Source: Corbicula japonica (Eukaryota > Mollusca > Bivalvia > Venerida > Cyrenidae). From it: 64,000 nt of DNA. Of this stretch, positions 1 through 12,375 are shown piece by piece; within the stretch, counting starts at the first letter, position 1; every line of letters starts with the position of its first letter. Under the pieces are notes generated by a model. It saw only the letters and a program-made list of their open reading frames with translations, searched no databases and had not been told where the DNA came from. The stretch covers positions 2,790,001-2,854,000 of the forward strand of contig JAZAYU010000013.1 of NCBI GenBank assembly GCA_038501625.1, written 5' to 3'. Position numbers and translations under genes: made by a program.

Positions 1-638
1 ACAACAACCCTTACTGTTAGCACTTTCTAGCTATCAACTTTCATATTAAATTTATAATTTTACATTTATAAATATGTCTTACTAGAAACAATTGGGTGAG
101 GAACTGTTTGAACAAACTCTATCAAGATGTAAAAAATCCTGAAAGAGTAACAAACTCCAACCTTTACTTAAAAAAACTAAGATTAAATGAGCTTTAACTA
201 AGGTGGAGCAGCTTTAGAAAAGAATACCTCTATGAACCCTTATGCTGCTGAATTAGTGTTAAAGTTTCTTCTGATCTGAACATTAATTTTTCAAGAGAGT
301 GAGAAATTTATGAACTGAATATAGCAAACAGTGACGACACTCTTGTATGTGGAAAGGCTGATCTGGGTCTACACTGGTCTCAAATACTGCTATGATGCTT
401 TGCTTAGATCTTAACCTTTTACTCCGTAGAAACATCTTTGCTGTCTGATCAGTTTTCTTTTTGATTAATTAGGTTATTTCTGATCAATATGCATCAGATT
501 TGCCAGCTGAACTTGATCTACACTGGTCACACATGCATAAAACATATATATATATTTATATATAGTAAATAGTTAAAGGGTTAAAAACACTTGAAGGGTA
601 AAATCATGGTATAAGATCTGTGTTCAGGTGAAATATAC
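1..638. other. RABGEF1 intron to left edge
   Basis: Holds a degenerate family-1 fold-back MITE at 411-584 with a short TA-rich run at its right end. No further VPS9 exon is recognisable on the minus strand here. Confidence 0.5.
411..584. mobile_element. Family-1 fold-back MITE, degenerate copy
   Basis: Starts TTAACCTTTTACTCC and ends AAAGGGTTAA. Internal words (GATCTACACTGGT, TTATTTCTGATCA) match the roughly 230-bp family consensus. Confidence 0.65.
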
Positions 639-866
639 CTGTTATAGCTTGGTCAACCATTGTTCTCACTTCTGGATCATGTTCATTGATCATAGTATCC
701 AGCTGCTGGCTGGTGACCCAGTGTAGACCCCTAATCTTCTTCTGTATGTCCAAGTCCTTCTGCTCATCATCAGTCGTTGGGGGACAGAATAAGGAGCTGT
801 ACATTTTGATAGTGACATATTTCTCTGCAAAGTCTAGCAAGGTTTCAACATCCTCTTGACTAACAT
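639..866 (-). CDS. RABGEF1: RABGEF1 exon entering the VPS9 catalytic domain
   Basis: Exon of 228 nt with acceptor CATTACAG and donor ACAG/GTATAT. It encodes DVSQEDVETLLDFAEKY, then MYSSLFCPPTTDDEQKDLD and IRGLHWVTSQQLD. The F-C-P-x-T-T-D-D-E-x-K-D-L string and the LRWVT-like motif are diagnostic of Rabex-5 at the bundle/VPS9 junction. The rest of VPS9, including its catalytic Asp and Tyr, lies beyond base 1. This is the strongest single match in the window. Confidence 0.93.
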
Positions 867-1636
867 CTGTAATGTAACAAAATATTGGATCATTATTAAC
901 TTTTAACTCCCTATATTTATGAAATGGACTTGTCTTTCAACCTTTCACTGCACAGACGCACTGACTAATCAGATCAGCTCTGGTCACAAATGCTATATTA
1001 GTTAAAGGATCAAAGCTCCAATGCCTGTAGTTGGGTTAGATATATAATAATAATTTGTTAGTTGGGTTTTAGAGAGACAGGAGTTTCCCAATCCCTTCAT
1101 CATGATTATTAATGTACAATGCAAAACTGAATCAACTTACTGAGCCCTTAGAACTACAATTTACTGAGCCATTAGAAATACAGGCTAAAAATGACTATAT
1201 GATAAATTTGATATTATACAATGGATTTTATTACAAAGATGTTACGAGTGGACAAGCATTATAAATTGTATCTTTACCCTTCTTTTATACAGCATCCTTG
1301 AATCCAAGAATTTAACATTGAGTTTTATGACCGAGTTCTAAGCTACCATGATATTGATTATCTGAATCCTGCCTCAAATAGTTGTTGTTGATGTGTTACT
1401 CCATAGAACTTTTATCTCTTGAGCAAACATAGTAGATCCAGATCAGCCAGAACATCTATGGCATCTAATCAGGATCTACACTGTTCATAAACTTCATGAA
1501 TCTAAAAGCAACTTGTGTTAATCCAAATCAGAAGGCATGGATGTGCCAGCTGATCTGTATTTACACTGGTAACCCATGGGATAAAAACAATTACCCATGG
1601 AGTTAAGGGTAAAGTGTACTGGTGTCTGAACTCTAC
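867..1636. other. RABGEF1 intron
   Basis: Contains a family-1 MITE at about 1395-1611. Nothing else recognised. Confidence 0.5.
1395..1611. mobile_element. Family-1 fold-back MITE
   Basis: Contains the paired words GTAGATCCAGATCAGCC and GATCAGGATCTACACTG and the closing ATGGAGTTAAGGGTAAAG. Lies next to a RABGEF1 exon. Confidence 0.7.
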
Positions 1637-1763
1637 CTTTATACAGTGGATTTGTGTCCATTCGATTGCCCAGTTTTATGTAGAACTCTTGCACAAGGTC
1701 TGTCAAATCATCAACAGGGGCATCAACATTCTGATATAGTTTGTCCACCAGTTCTTGCACCAC
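1637..1763 (-). CDS. RABGEF1: RABGEF1 exon, helical bundle
   Basis: Exon of 127 nt with acceptor TTTACAG and donor AAAG/GTAGAG; phase 0 in, phase 1 out. It encodes VVQELVDKLYQ and LTDLVQEFYIKLGNRM, aligning with the Rabex-5 helix that contains 'AQDFYHNVAERM'. The final G joins the next exon's AT to make Asp. Confidence 0.87.
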
Positions 1764-1846
1764 CTGTAAATAAACAATAGAAATAAACTTGTTACATGAG
1801 ACCACACTGTTTCACTGAATTTGTCTTTCAAATTTAACATATTGTT

Positions 1847-2071
1847 CTAACCCTTTACTCCATACATATGCATTTTATTGCAACCAGTGTGGATCCAGAT
1901 CAGCCAGCATATCTATGCAATCTGATCAGGATCTGCACTGTTTGCTTTTTGGTCAGAAATAACCTAATAAATCAAAAAGCAAACAGTGCGAATCCTGATC
2001 AGACGGCATGATGGATGTGCAGGCTAATCTGGATCTACATGCCATAAAGGTGTATATATGGAGGAAAGGGC
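1847..2071. mobile_element. Family-1 fold-back MITE
   Basis: A good copy: CTAACCCTTTACTCCATA at the left, GGAGGAAAGGGCT at the right, and a self-complementary centre AAGCAAACAGTGCG opposite CTGCACTGTTTGCTT. Confidence 0.78.
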
Positions 2072-2782
2072 TGAAGTATATAACAACATTTGTGGGTTTT
2101 TTTGTTTTTAAACAACACACATCCTCCATCTTGTAATGCTGGCTGGTAACAGCTGATTGCATTGGTGGGATTAAAATAAAACTACCAATCAATGATCATT
2201 CATTGTGTGAAACAAAACCCGAAGCTGAATCACAACAGCTGACAAGCGCATATTCTGGTAGTGTTGCTGTCACTGCTAATGCTGATGACATTAAACAATA
2301 CAACACTGACTGATCTGATATCTTTGTAAGTATCATGTCTATCAGTAACAATGGCTTCTCAGCATACCTTATTGTAGGACAGGTGATTTTTTATCTTGCA
2401 GATTGTATTACAAACCAACATTCTAGCCCCAGCTATTCTATCACACAGTTCAATGAAGGCAATGAATCATAGCTGATAAGCATGTAATTTACTCTCCAGG
2501 TCATGTTAGCTCTTTGTTATTTCAAAAAGGTCTCACAATAATTCCAACAAAGTGACAAATGACTAGAAAAAATTGCAGAAAAAAACCTGTTCCCATTTTA
2601 ACTCTTGACACAAACTCTTTTTTTCAGTAAATTGCAGTAAAAGATTCCCTCTTAACCTGGGATTTAAACTGAAGCATAATACTGAATCAAGATGACTAGG
2701 AGCATGGTAACATATTTTTTCCTTTAGTTCAATTTTTCAACTTTTATTAATTGTTTAGTTGATATATAGTGCCATACAGCGG

Positions 2783-2785
<3 letters not shown>

Positions 2786-2825
<40 letters not shown>
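2786..2825. repeat. (AAT)n microsatellite
   Basis: About 13 uninterrupted AAT units within a RABGEF1 intron. Confidence 0.95.
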
Positions 2826-2827
<2 letters not shown>

Positions 2828-3149
2828 GAATACACCTTATTTAAGGTCATTTTTTAAAGATGTTTTTCCATCTGGTGAAAGAGTGTCAAAATTAAAAATA
2901 AAGTGTAACAATTGGTTATTTAGTCATTTTGTTAGAAAACAGTCTGAAAAGGGTGTATTCCAATTCATATTTATACTTTTATTCTACAATTATATCAAAT
3001 GAATCATGTACAAAAAAATATATAGTTTTTAAAACAATACAAACAATTTAAAGCTTATATTCAACTTCTATTTTTCAAGATTTTTAACAACAGATTCCTG
3101 TTTGTTCATGTACATTAAAATGCCAATTTTTTTAAATATGTCCAAAATT

Positions 3150-3465
3150 TACCTTTGGGCCATTAATTCAACACTTGAGAAAAATATTTGGGATGATGCA
3201 ATTACATAAACTCCTGTATGTTTGGCCCTTGTAATTATACATGTGTCATTTAATGCAACAGAGGTCGAGAAAAATGTTTGAGACGATGCAAAAAACACAA
3301 ACTACTATAAGATTGGACCTTGTTGAGAAAAATATTTGAGATGATGCAATAACAAAAATTTTGAAAGTTTGGCCCTTGTAGGGCCATTTAATGCAACACA
3401 GGATAAGAAAATTTTATGAGATGATGCAATATCACTAACTTCTTTATGATTGGCCCTTTAATTAC
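3150..3465. repeat. Short degenerate tandem repeat
   Basis: Four to five imperfect units of about 80-90 bp, each with TTTGAGATGATGCAAT and GGCCCTTGTA-like words. Confidence 0.7.
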
Positions 3466-3644
3466 AGAGACATGCACTTAATTTGTTTGATGCACAGCAA
3501 AACCATTGAGAAATGACACCTGACTAAAGACCATGAAAGCCAATGACAATAACTCCAGGCATAGTTAGTGCAACCTCTGAATATTTTGAACAAGGCTAAA
3601 TTACCTGTCATTTTCAATAGATATTGAACAATACTGATAACAAT

Positions 3645-3795
3645 TCTGATTACTTGCACCAAGTTTATAAAACTCAGAATGGAAACCTGTCTCAAATATC
3701 AAGGAACTGATTGGCTAAAATGGCAACTGTTGCCATTTCAGCAAATCAGATGCTTGAGATTTGAGACCGGTTTCAAATTTCAGTTTTATTATAAT
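3645..3795. mobile_element. Family-2 fold-back MITE
   Basis: Inverted halves sharing GGAAACCWGTCTCAAAT and ATTTGAGACCGGTTTC around a TGGCAACTGTTGCCA centre. An older, diverged copy. Confidence 0.75.
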
Positions 3796-4010
3796 CAACA
3801 CAGGTACATCTTCATTGTAGACTGATGTTTTACAAGAAGGGAGTTGTCCTAGTTCAAAGAAAAGCGATTTCATGGTTTAATTTAGCTAACCGAGTTCTTT
3901 ACGTTCTTCATTTATAGACAATTACCAAATATGTTACTCTTGGAACCCTACATCAAAAATAAATTGCTAAATAAAAAATCCTGCCAATTGGTTCCCATGA
4001 ATTTAGGTTT

Positions 4011-4690
4011 CACCCTTTACTCCAAATATACCCATTTTATCGCATGGGAAACCAGTGTAGATCCAGTACAGCTGGCACATCCTTGCCATAAAGGCATATG
4101 TATATATACACTCAACCAAAGTTCTAATTGGTCACTTTTTGTCCGTATTGTTTTATTAGAAAGACTTTGAATTCACTATTTATTTATGATCATATGCCAA
4201 CAACAGTCTTCAACTTACGCTTTAATCTTGTTATAATTGACTGGAACAGTTTGGCGAGAGTTATCCTTAATTTTGCTAAAAATGCATATCTTGCATAAAA
4301 AGGTCATGCAAACAGAAATTTGCTCTTAATTTCTTGTTTTGCTTTAATAGGACCCCTCATTAGTAGGAAAAACATAAACACTTATTAATCAACAGCACAT
4401 TTGTTTAAATGAATCCCCTTCAAAGTATCCAATTTTAAAATTACCTCCCTTTTAATTAAAGACTGTTCTAATTTTGGCCCTGTGGTGTAAGTAAATGGTT
4501 TTGGATTAATTTAAGAAAACAATCAATAAAGATTAAAAAGACATTAGAGAATTGTTTTCAAGACAAAACAGTTCTTTCCACAACCTCTCTTGACGTAGGG
4601 AAGAAACGAAACTAGCATACATTATAAACAAATACAATTGATGACCAATTAGAACTTTTGTTGAGTGTGTATATGGAAGAAAGGGTTGAA
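4011..4690. mobile_element. Family-1 MITE interrupted by another MITE
   Basis: Left part 4011-4108 (CACCCTTTACTCCAAATATA ...) and right end near 4670-4690 (TATATGGAAGAAAGGGTT) belong to one family-1 copy; 4109-4669 is a later insertion. Confidence 0.6.
4109..4669. mobile_element. MITE with terminal inverted repeats, TA target (nested)
   Basis: Left end CACTCAACCAAAGTTCTAAT and right end complementary (TTAGAACTTTTGTTGAGTG), about 30 bp imperfect, flanked by TA-rich target. No coding capacity. The right end lies about 28 bp beyond the splice donor of exon 4697-4821. Confidence 0.65.
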
Positions 4691-4696
4691 AGTTAC

Positions 4697-4821
4697 CTTG
4701 ACAAAATCTTGAGCAACGTGTCGTTTAAAGCGTTTCAAGAACTCCATCAGCTCTCCCTTCACTTGCTGGGTCTCTCGGTTCACTTGTCGTTCCTTGCGGG
4801 GTCTCAACTCGGGAGCAGTTT
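4697..4821 (-). CDS. RABGEF1: RABGEF1 exon, start of helical bundle
   Basis: The exon has an acceptor GATTTCAG before 4821 and a donor GTCAAG/GTAACT; phase 1 in, phase 0 out. It encodes ETAPELRPRKERQVNRET, then a helix ending LMEFLKRFKRHVAQDFVK. In vertebrate Rabex-5 the matching stretch (RQTSIETD...EFIEFLKTF) opens the helical bundle that packs against the VPS9 domain. A MITE ends only about 25 bp past the donor. Confidence 0.85.
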
Positions 4822-4850
4822 CTGAAATCATTCAATACTGGTTTTTTTTA

Positions 4851-5060
4851 TCTGTTTATCACTTTAATCATGTGTGTGACCAGTGCAGGTCCCGACAAAC
4901 AGAACATCTCTGGATCTACATTGGTCACTTCTTAGTCAGAAATAACCCTATTAATCTAACAACAAACAGTGTTGATCCTGATAAGATTGCAAGGATTTGC
5001 TGGCTGATCTGGATCTACTCTGTAAGGACATTGAATCATACACAATGGAATTAAAGGATA
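4851..5060. mobile_element. Family-1 fold-back MITE, diverged
   Basis: Contains GACCAGTGCAGGTCC, TCAGAAATAACCCTATTAAT and GCTGATCTGGATCTACTCTG in family order. Confidence 0.65.
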
Positions 5061-5533
5061 CTACACTGTGAAAAGACTAGACAATTTTCTGATCTCCAGT
5101 TCTTCTATGGATCAACAATGCTAAGAACAGTTTCAGATGTGTAAGAGTGAATGAATCACAGGTTAAAATAAATGTCACCATGCTAAACTTTATCTTACTT
5201 AAGAAAAGTTAGATGAAACGTGAAATACCAAGCTTGTCTGTGAGAAAATTATGACTGTATTTATCACAGTGTACACTCAGATGTCAAGTCAGTAAAATCC
5301 TGCAATTCAAAGTTTGATAATAAAGGTGAGAACAGAATAAGTATCTTTGATATGTGAATCCATTTCAGGAATTTAGTGCAGACAGCTGTAGAACTGTTTT
5401 GTTAGGAATATATTAAGTATTATAATTTTAAATCTGATACTTGACTAAGCTGTTTTGGTCACCAGTTTATTGGGTCAATCTAAGTCTTTGCAAGTTTAGT
5501 ATGCTTACCTTTGGAACTTCAGAAACAGACTGT

Positions 5534-5683
5534 GCCCAAGGTTATGAAACTGAGCATGGAAACCAGTCTCAAATCTCAAGCATTTGATTGGCTGAAATGG
5601 CAACCAGTCGCCATTTCAGCCAATAAGATCCTTGAGATTTGAGACTGGTTTCCAATCTCAGCTTTATAACCTTAAGCCATGGT
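5534..5683. mobile_element. Family-2 fold-back MITE
   Basis: Near-complete hairpin: GCCCAAGGTTATGAAACTGA pairs with CAGCTTTATAACCTTAAGCC around CAACCAGTCGCC. Confidence 0.85.
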
Positions 5684-6030
5684 CATTTTAGATATATTTT
5701 GAGTGAAATTTAGGATGAAACATTTTCTCCATATTGTTTTTACGTTACTCCTGGACCTGGGTTAAAATATTAGATACATTTTAAACCAGCCCTGGACACA
5801 TAAAATAACATTAAGCATATAAAGATGAATATGACTTAGTTATAAATCTGTTTTATTCTTGGAAAAAAAGCTCAAAAATTCAAATGAAAGAGTGAAAATT
5901 TACACAGAATTTTTTCCTTATTTTCATATACAGACTTCTTAACCGATTTCTAGAACAGTGTTACCTCTTGGAACAGACTTGTCCCACTTTCCATTACGAA
6001 CAATCCACTAAGTAGCAACAATGTTTTCTT

Positions 6031-6284
6031 TAACATCCTTATCTCTTTGCTCCATAGACACATCTTTACTGCATGTGAAAACAGTGTAGATCCAGATCAG
6101 CTGGCACATCTTTGACAGTGTGCCATCCTATCTGGATTTACACCAGATGCATCTTGGTCAGAAATAACTTAATTTAAAAATGAAGTTCAGAACAGTGTAG
6201 ATCCTGGTCAAATGGTACAATGCTGATCTGGATCTACACTGTTTGCCCCAGCAATAAAGGTGTATCTATAAAGTAAAGGGTTAA
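6031..6284. mobile_element. Family-1 fold-back MITE
   Basis: Flanked by TTAA-like ends, with internal AGTGTAGATCCAGATCAGC and GATCTGGATCTACACTG. Confidence 0.75.
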
Positions 6285-6571
6285 CATGACCTTATAAGAC
6301 TGCATGGATGTGTAACAGGCTGTTTGCAAGTATTCAAGTACAATACAGTATCCAAAAAATGTTGTCTAAGACTTGATGTCACAGCTGTTGCAGAATTCAC
6401 TGACTGGATCTGCAACATGTGATCAATTCAATAATGTGTTTCCTTACCTTAATATCTCCTGGTACTGAATGTTCTGTAACTAACATTCCTGCTGAAAGTA
6501 CTTATTTCTAATATTAAATGTTAGAAACACGGTCATTCCTATACTAATGTTAACAAAATAATATTTCTTAC

Positions 6572-6680
6572 CTGTAATAATTCTGTACATTTCAATTGCC
6601 AGTGACTTTGGCCGGTGTTCCATGGTGTACACTGTTCCATTTATATCTTCAATTAACACAAACTCATCCGAGGGTTCCAT
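6572..6680 (-). CDS. RABGEF1: RABGEF1 alternative initiator exon (no A20 finger)
   Basis: The exon opens with ATG at 6680, preceded in frame by TAA six bases upstream, so translation must start here. It encodes 36 residues starting MEPSDEFVLIEDINGTVY and ends in phase 1 at a good donor (ACAG/GTAAGA). Phase 1 joins precisely to the AA at the start of exon 4697-4821, giving a Glu codon. The sequence is not A20-like and I do not recognise it in known Rabex-5 proteins. It is best read as an alternative first exon from an internal promoter, giving an isoform that lacks the ubiquitin-binding finger. It could instead be the only start of a second Rabex-like gene. Confidence 0.6.
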
Positions 6681-8092
6681 TGTTTATTAGCACAATATTT
6701 AGCACCTTTGTTTGCAAGAATTTCCAGCTTACGCTTTCTTTCTAACACAGCTAACTATTTCTTTGAACAACTTTCCAAATAAACTAATATTTCAATTTAC
6801 ATTAAAATGTATCTTTCCTACATTCTTGTCTGTTACAAAAATTTGATTTTTTCTTAGTAACGCTGTCCTCTTTCCATTCATACTTTCTTAATTAGAAAGT
6901 ACCTGACCTCAGAAAAGAAGCCATTTTCATGTCTCGATTTAAAAAAACGTAAATTGTCATTAAAATTCAATGCTTTAAATTCTCTTGCCGCTCTTAAATA
7001 ATGACTAAACTGCAATTTCTTCAGTAGACAACAGATAAAATTGTTTATGCAATATTTTAGTCAATGTTTTTGATCACAAATTGAGCGAATTGTATTATGC
7101 TAAAGCCGGTTAAGCCCAATTAAGTGGATTGCACACTATGACCCAATCAATTCAGATCACTATTAATCCATAAGTAAGTAACTAATAACAATGTCTAGGA
7201 TAAAATACTGTCTGATCGTTGTCTGTTGTATATTTTGTCCCATCAAAAACTTTTTAGTTCATTGCAAATCACATCTATAACATGTCACTCCAGATGTCAC
7301 GATTGCGCAATCTTATGTTTACAAACATATCTGACCTAAATAAAAAATTCACACTCAATATGTTTGTTATTTAAATAAAAGTTCAGTAATGCACCAGTAA
7401 CACATTTTACCAAAATTTGTTACACATATAACATGTTTGAACAGATATTTATTACTTAAATAATAAACAGTAAAAACTGTCATTTAAAGATTAGACTTGT
7501 GCGATTGGTTGGCTAATCTTGATCAACACTGGTCATTCAAAGGTCATTTATATCACATTTCCTGTCTCAAACAACATGTATTGCATCACACTGCAGTGCA
7601 CATTGTCCATAAATTTGTGAAAAATAATGTGACAGACAGGTATTTTATACAATAGGCAATTAATTTGTCACATTTAATGACAATTCTTTACTCAACAATT
7701 TTCTATTTCCAATTAAAATGTTCCTTCCTTGTGGCTATCTTAAATCTTACTAATCATTATAGCAGCAATTACAAAATAAGACAACCACAATTAATGCAGT
7801 TAAAACATGCGTAATTTCCACAAGTTATCTCAATGAAATAACAGGCCAACTCTACAGCAATTCCAAAATAACAATGGGACGAAGCTAGACTAATTGCCAT
7901 TAAATACTAATCACAGTTCACCAACAGTCATTATTTGGCTTTTGCGTTTTACAACAAACAATAAAGCAAGCTATGACACATTATTCTAAAACGTAGCTAC
8001 CGATTTTCTAGATCCTAACAGTAACCAATATCAACTTTATCATATCATGATGTTAAAGCAGTATTGTCATTTTTTGTAGAACTTCAATCCCC
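6681..8092. promoter_or_regulatory. Region upstream of the MEPSD initiator exon; no gene seen
   Basis: If the isoform starting at 6680 exists, its promoter should lie here on the minus strand. I see AT-rich unique sequence and no clear TATA, CpG cluster or repeat, so the assignment is positional only. Confidence 0.25.
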
Positions 8093-8203
8093 AGGGTTAT
8101 AAAACTGAGCATGGAATTTCCAGCCTCAAATCTCAAGCATCTGATTGGCTGAAATGGCGATTTGAGACTGGTTTCCAAACTCAGTTTTATAATCTTCAGG
8201 CCA
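8093..8203. mobile_element. Family-2 MITE with asymmetric deletion
   Basis: Keeps both outer arms (CAGGGTTATAAAACTGAG ... AACTCAGTTTTATAATC) but has lost the second half of the loop. Abuts a family-1 copy. Confidence 0.75.
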
Positions 8204-8211
8204 AGTAGGGC

Positions 8212-8458
8212 TTTACCCTTTACTCCATATATTTGCATTTTAATTCATGTGCAACAAATTTAGATCCATATCAGCCGTAACAGCTGTGCCATCTGATCTG
8301 GATCTATAGTGATTGCACCTTGGTCAGAAATAACAGAATGAATCTAAAAGCAAACAATGTAGATTACCGGTATTATCAGAAGGCACCCATGTGCTGGCTG
8401 ATCTAGCCCTTAGTAACACTGCTATGTTTGGGTATATCTATGGAGTGTAAAGGGTTAA
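8212..8458. mobile_element. Family-1 fold-back MITE
   Basis: CTTTACCCTTTACTCCATA at left and GGAGTGTAAAGGGTTAAA at right, with the usual internal words. Confidence 0.75.
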
Positions 8459-8987
8459 ATGACACATCTGAAAACAGTGTAGACCTACGGCTCGGGTAAT
8501 ATGACACCCAAACCGGCAATATATCCTCACACACCCTGTCAAGAAACCAAATAACTATATAACAATCCAGTAAAACTCATTATCATGAAAGTTTGAAAAA
8601 AAATATGCATTTCTGCAACACTTTAGGTTTAAAAAAATCTATTGGTAGTTGCCTTTAATAACAAATTTAATGTTTTGGATGGAAGAACAATTTACCATCA
8701 TCCATGGGCTAACATAAAAATCAACAATTTTTTGTACTTCAATTTCTAGATTAGTACAAAACAGTTCCATTTATTACTATTACATAATAGGCCTGAGAAT
8801 TAGACTAGAATGTTAATTATTTGTTTACATAGTATACGTAAATGGAAATGGCCGAGTTTATAATTCATAGAAACATTTACTACTGAGAATGTTACACATC
8901 GGCTGCTGCTGAGAGAACCAATATAGTGACTTTTGTCCTATCCAAGTAATATTATCCTAATTCCAGAACAAGTGATAATTGCTACTA

Positions 8988-10596
8988 CAGGCTGTCAACC
9001 AGGTCATCTCCAAAATATAGGAAAAATATAGGAATATTTTTTCAACAAATATAGGAGTTTTTGGTTGATTTTGAGGCAAAATATAGGAGTTTGGAACTGA
9101 TAATAGTTATATTTACTTGCACTTATACAAATGATTTTCACATGTGCATTTACTGTTTCTACAATTATCAATGTCCAAAATGTCCACTGTAAAAATGATG
9201 GAAACCATTAACTTTACCATCAGCACCATCAAGCACATCACCAGCATCTGAATGACCATTCAAACAAGGGGGAAATGCAGAAAATGCATTAACAAAGCTT
9301 GATTTTTTAGTTTTAGTTTGTCTTCTATGATATATAGTACTGTACACAGCATCGACCCATCCAGTCATAGTCATATTGCTTTGTGTGTAAAAATCTGGGT
9401 TACAATGCCCAAAAGGGTTCAGTCAAAAGTGACCCCAAGGCCTTACTTTGGTCAAACTCTATTGAGAACCTGTAGGCAATACATCATACAAAATTATATG
9501 CCCTTCACTAATCTAGAAGTTCCGGAATATGATTCCATTTATTTATTTAATCTGCATGGAACAGTACTGCAGTCAAATAAGTCTGAAAACCTAAATACAA
9601 AGAATATTGCTACAAGTTTCAAGAGAAATGATAAAAACTTATCAAGTTATAACCATAACTGAACTTTAGTTCAAACTGCCATTAAATTTCTATACAAAAG
9701 CAATAAATTTCAAAAGCCAAATCCTTCTTGGGAATAGATGGACATTATTCATTTCAGGTTCATTTAAGTTTAACAGTAATTTAACTTTTATCCATTGAGT
9801 GGTTCCATAAAAAACAATAATTTTAGAAAACTATGCAAATATTTTGCAGATTATCCTAATAAAACAATTCTAAAGTTATCTCAATTTATTTAACAAACAG
9901 TTGTTGCAAATTATCAAATAATATTGTTTTTATTACCTCCCTTTATTTGACTTTGCCTTTTGAAAATTATTGTTTTTGTAAAGACACCTTCTTTTGCGTA
10001 CACTCTTTCTTTTGCATACACTCTTTTCCAACAGAGTTTGATAACACTCTTCAAACTGGAAAACTGACCACAAAAGTCAGCTGAAGAATTTTTGTTCACA
10101 GTCAAGCATGTTTTTCCCAGGTGTCCATCTTGACGTTTTAGACAACCACATACACCATACCAAATATAAGCTCTCTAGTCCTTGCAGTTGGTGAATAAAC
10201 TTTAATGATCTTTAATATTTTTTGCATTTGGTTGCAACTGCAACAAGAATTCTGCATGGAAGTGAAAATTTGTTTTTGTTAGGTAAGCCTTAATACACAG
10301 AAACCTGCTACAAAGTTGTTAGAGAATCAGATTAAAACTTAAGTAAATGCCACCCGCCAAGTTTTCACCAATCTAAAAGTTGAGTTTTGTTCTTGAAAAA
10401 AAAAAGAAAAAAGCAAAAGCAGTATCGAAGCAATATTTACTCTCTTCATTAATCGGCAAAAACAAATACTAAAAAATATAGGAATACACATAAAAATATA
10501 GGAGAAATATAGGAATATAGGAGGCTTTTCAGAATATAGGATTCTGATCCAAAATATAGGAGAAATATAGGAATATAGGAATCGGTTGACAGCCTG
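8988..10596. mobile_element. Non-autonomous hAT-like element, 6-bp target duplication
   Basis: Ends are CAGGCTGTCAACC and its exact complement GGTTGACAGCCTG, flanked on both sides by CTACTA (8982-8987 and 10597-10602). Both subterminal zones carry many copies of AAAATATAGGA in opposite orientation, the layout of transposase-binding subterminal repeats in hAT elements. The 1.6 kb interior has no recognisable transposase; a minus-strand frame at 9168-9374 has no family match. The CAG/CTG termini and 6-bp duplication suggest a hAT subgroup with short duplications. Confidence 0.82.
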
Positions 10597-10602
10597 CTAC
10601 TA

Positions 10603-10835
10603 ACATAAAATTCCTTTTAAACGCCCCGAGATGTGATACATTTCTGAAAGGGCGTGATTTTTTTATAATAAATTATTTTTTTTTTAATATTAGATTATGA
10701 AGGAACAAGTTATGATATTAATCCAAAATTCCTTTTAAACACCCCCAGAATTGATACATTTCTGAAAGCGGGTGCTTTTATTTATATTAATCATCTTTAT
10801 TAGATAATGAAAGAATAATTAAAGATTTATTAGAT
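10603..10835. repeat. Two-copy tandem duplication
   Basis: Two units of about 115 bp, each with AAAATTCCTTTTAAAC and GATACATTTCTGAAAG. Confidence 0.75.
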
Positions 10836-12375
10836 CATTTTTTCCCTTAAAATATAGCATGGTGGTCATTTAGTAGGGGAGGAGCATCTAATAAGACTTT
10901 TACAGTCATTGTCCTCGTAAATTGCTGAACTCATATAATTATTGCTCCTAAAACAGCAAGTCAAACACTGGACATAAACTAGATATTGGACATTGGAAAG
11001 AACAAAGTGCCCTCCACTTCTCCATTAGTGAAGGGCTTATAGTATAACCATGTCTGGTGACTTTTTTGTTATAAGTACAGATGCACTGTTAAAAGTACAT
11101 ATGCCTTTATAAGTACACTTGCATATGGAAAGCTTGTATAATTATACAGTATAAACTTAATAGGCTGTACAATATCTCTTTACATAATCCTGATTTGACC
11201 TGACAATTTTAAGCCACTATCAAGTTCATACTTCTATTGCTGTTTGACATTGACAAGGACATAGAAACGACTTCAACCCTTCACTCCATGGCAGATATCT
11301 CATAGGTGACCAGTGTAGATCCAGATCTGACAGTAAGGATGTTTGAAAAAGATTGCATCATTCTTGCATCATGCAACACTGTTTACCTTCTGTCAATCAC
11401 AGTAATTAACACCCCAGGTAAGTATGTTAACTTGTCACGACCAGGTCGTGTGTGTCACAACATTCCATCACCCACCCTTCTATAGTTATTGCATAATCAT
11501 ATTTTAAATTTCAATCTTATATCAATATTATAACAGATTGCACAAAATTTGAAACTTAATTTTGAATATAATAATACTTAACGTTATTCACACCTTTTTT
11601 AGTGCTGATTAATTTGATAATGTTAATAAAGCTGATTTTTTTTGACAAGTCATAGCATGAATTAATAAAAATTGCTAAGAGAAACGATAAATAATATTAC
11701 AAAAAATGCACTATAGAAAGCGTATGTTTATGATGTAACAAAACCATTGATATTGTTACTGTTAATTGATATTTTGTAAAATCTTTAAATTTTTTAGATA
11801 GTTGTATTCTTGCTTTCAAACAGTCAAAATCAACTTTGAAACTTAAAAGTTTGAAATACTGGGTGCTTGTCTATTAAAGGATGATTTTATCAAAATAAAA
11901 TTGTGGAACTTCACGGAAACCTTTTCAGGCATAAGGAAACCTACAAGAGGCTTTTACATAGTCTAGCTCTGACTTAAGATCAGGATAAAACCCAAGTTTA
12001 TGACCCCATCCACCCTGGGACAGTTGGTAGCATGAACAAGTAAACTAATTCAACATCACATCTTATAAATCATAAACTGTTAATCAACGACCAATTCATG
12101 AAGGTATACAAAGAAATCACATTGTAAAAATAGTCTGAAGTTAGAATGTAAGTATCATCTCCCAGAGCTAAGTTTCATCTGCCAGAGCTAAGACTCTGTA
12201 CTGAGAAATGGACTGACATATGAATAGAAAAAGTAAAATCAGCTTTTCTCTGACACTATCAGAGGATAATAAAAAGACAGCAGAAATATTAAAGTTTAAT
12301 GTAATAGCTTTGCAAGTGCAGAGTTTTACATGAAGACATTAAATATTTTAGATAACATATTGACAGTCTATGCTA
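10836..12375. other. Non-coding stretch
   Basis: AT-rich sequence with one partial family-1 MITE near 11274-11340. Nothing else recognised. Confidence 0.45.

Noticed and set aside
9168..9374. Minus-strand frame inside the hAT-like element
   Set aside because: No transposase or known domain; too short to support.
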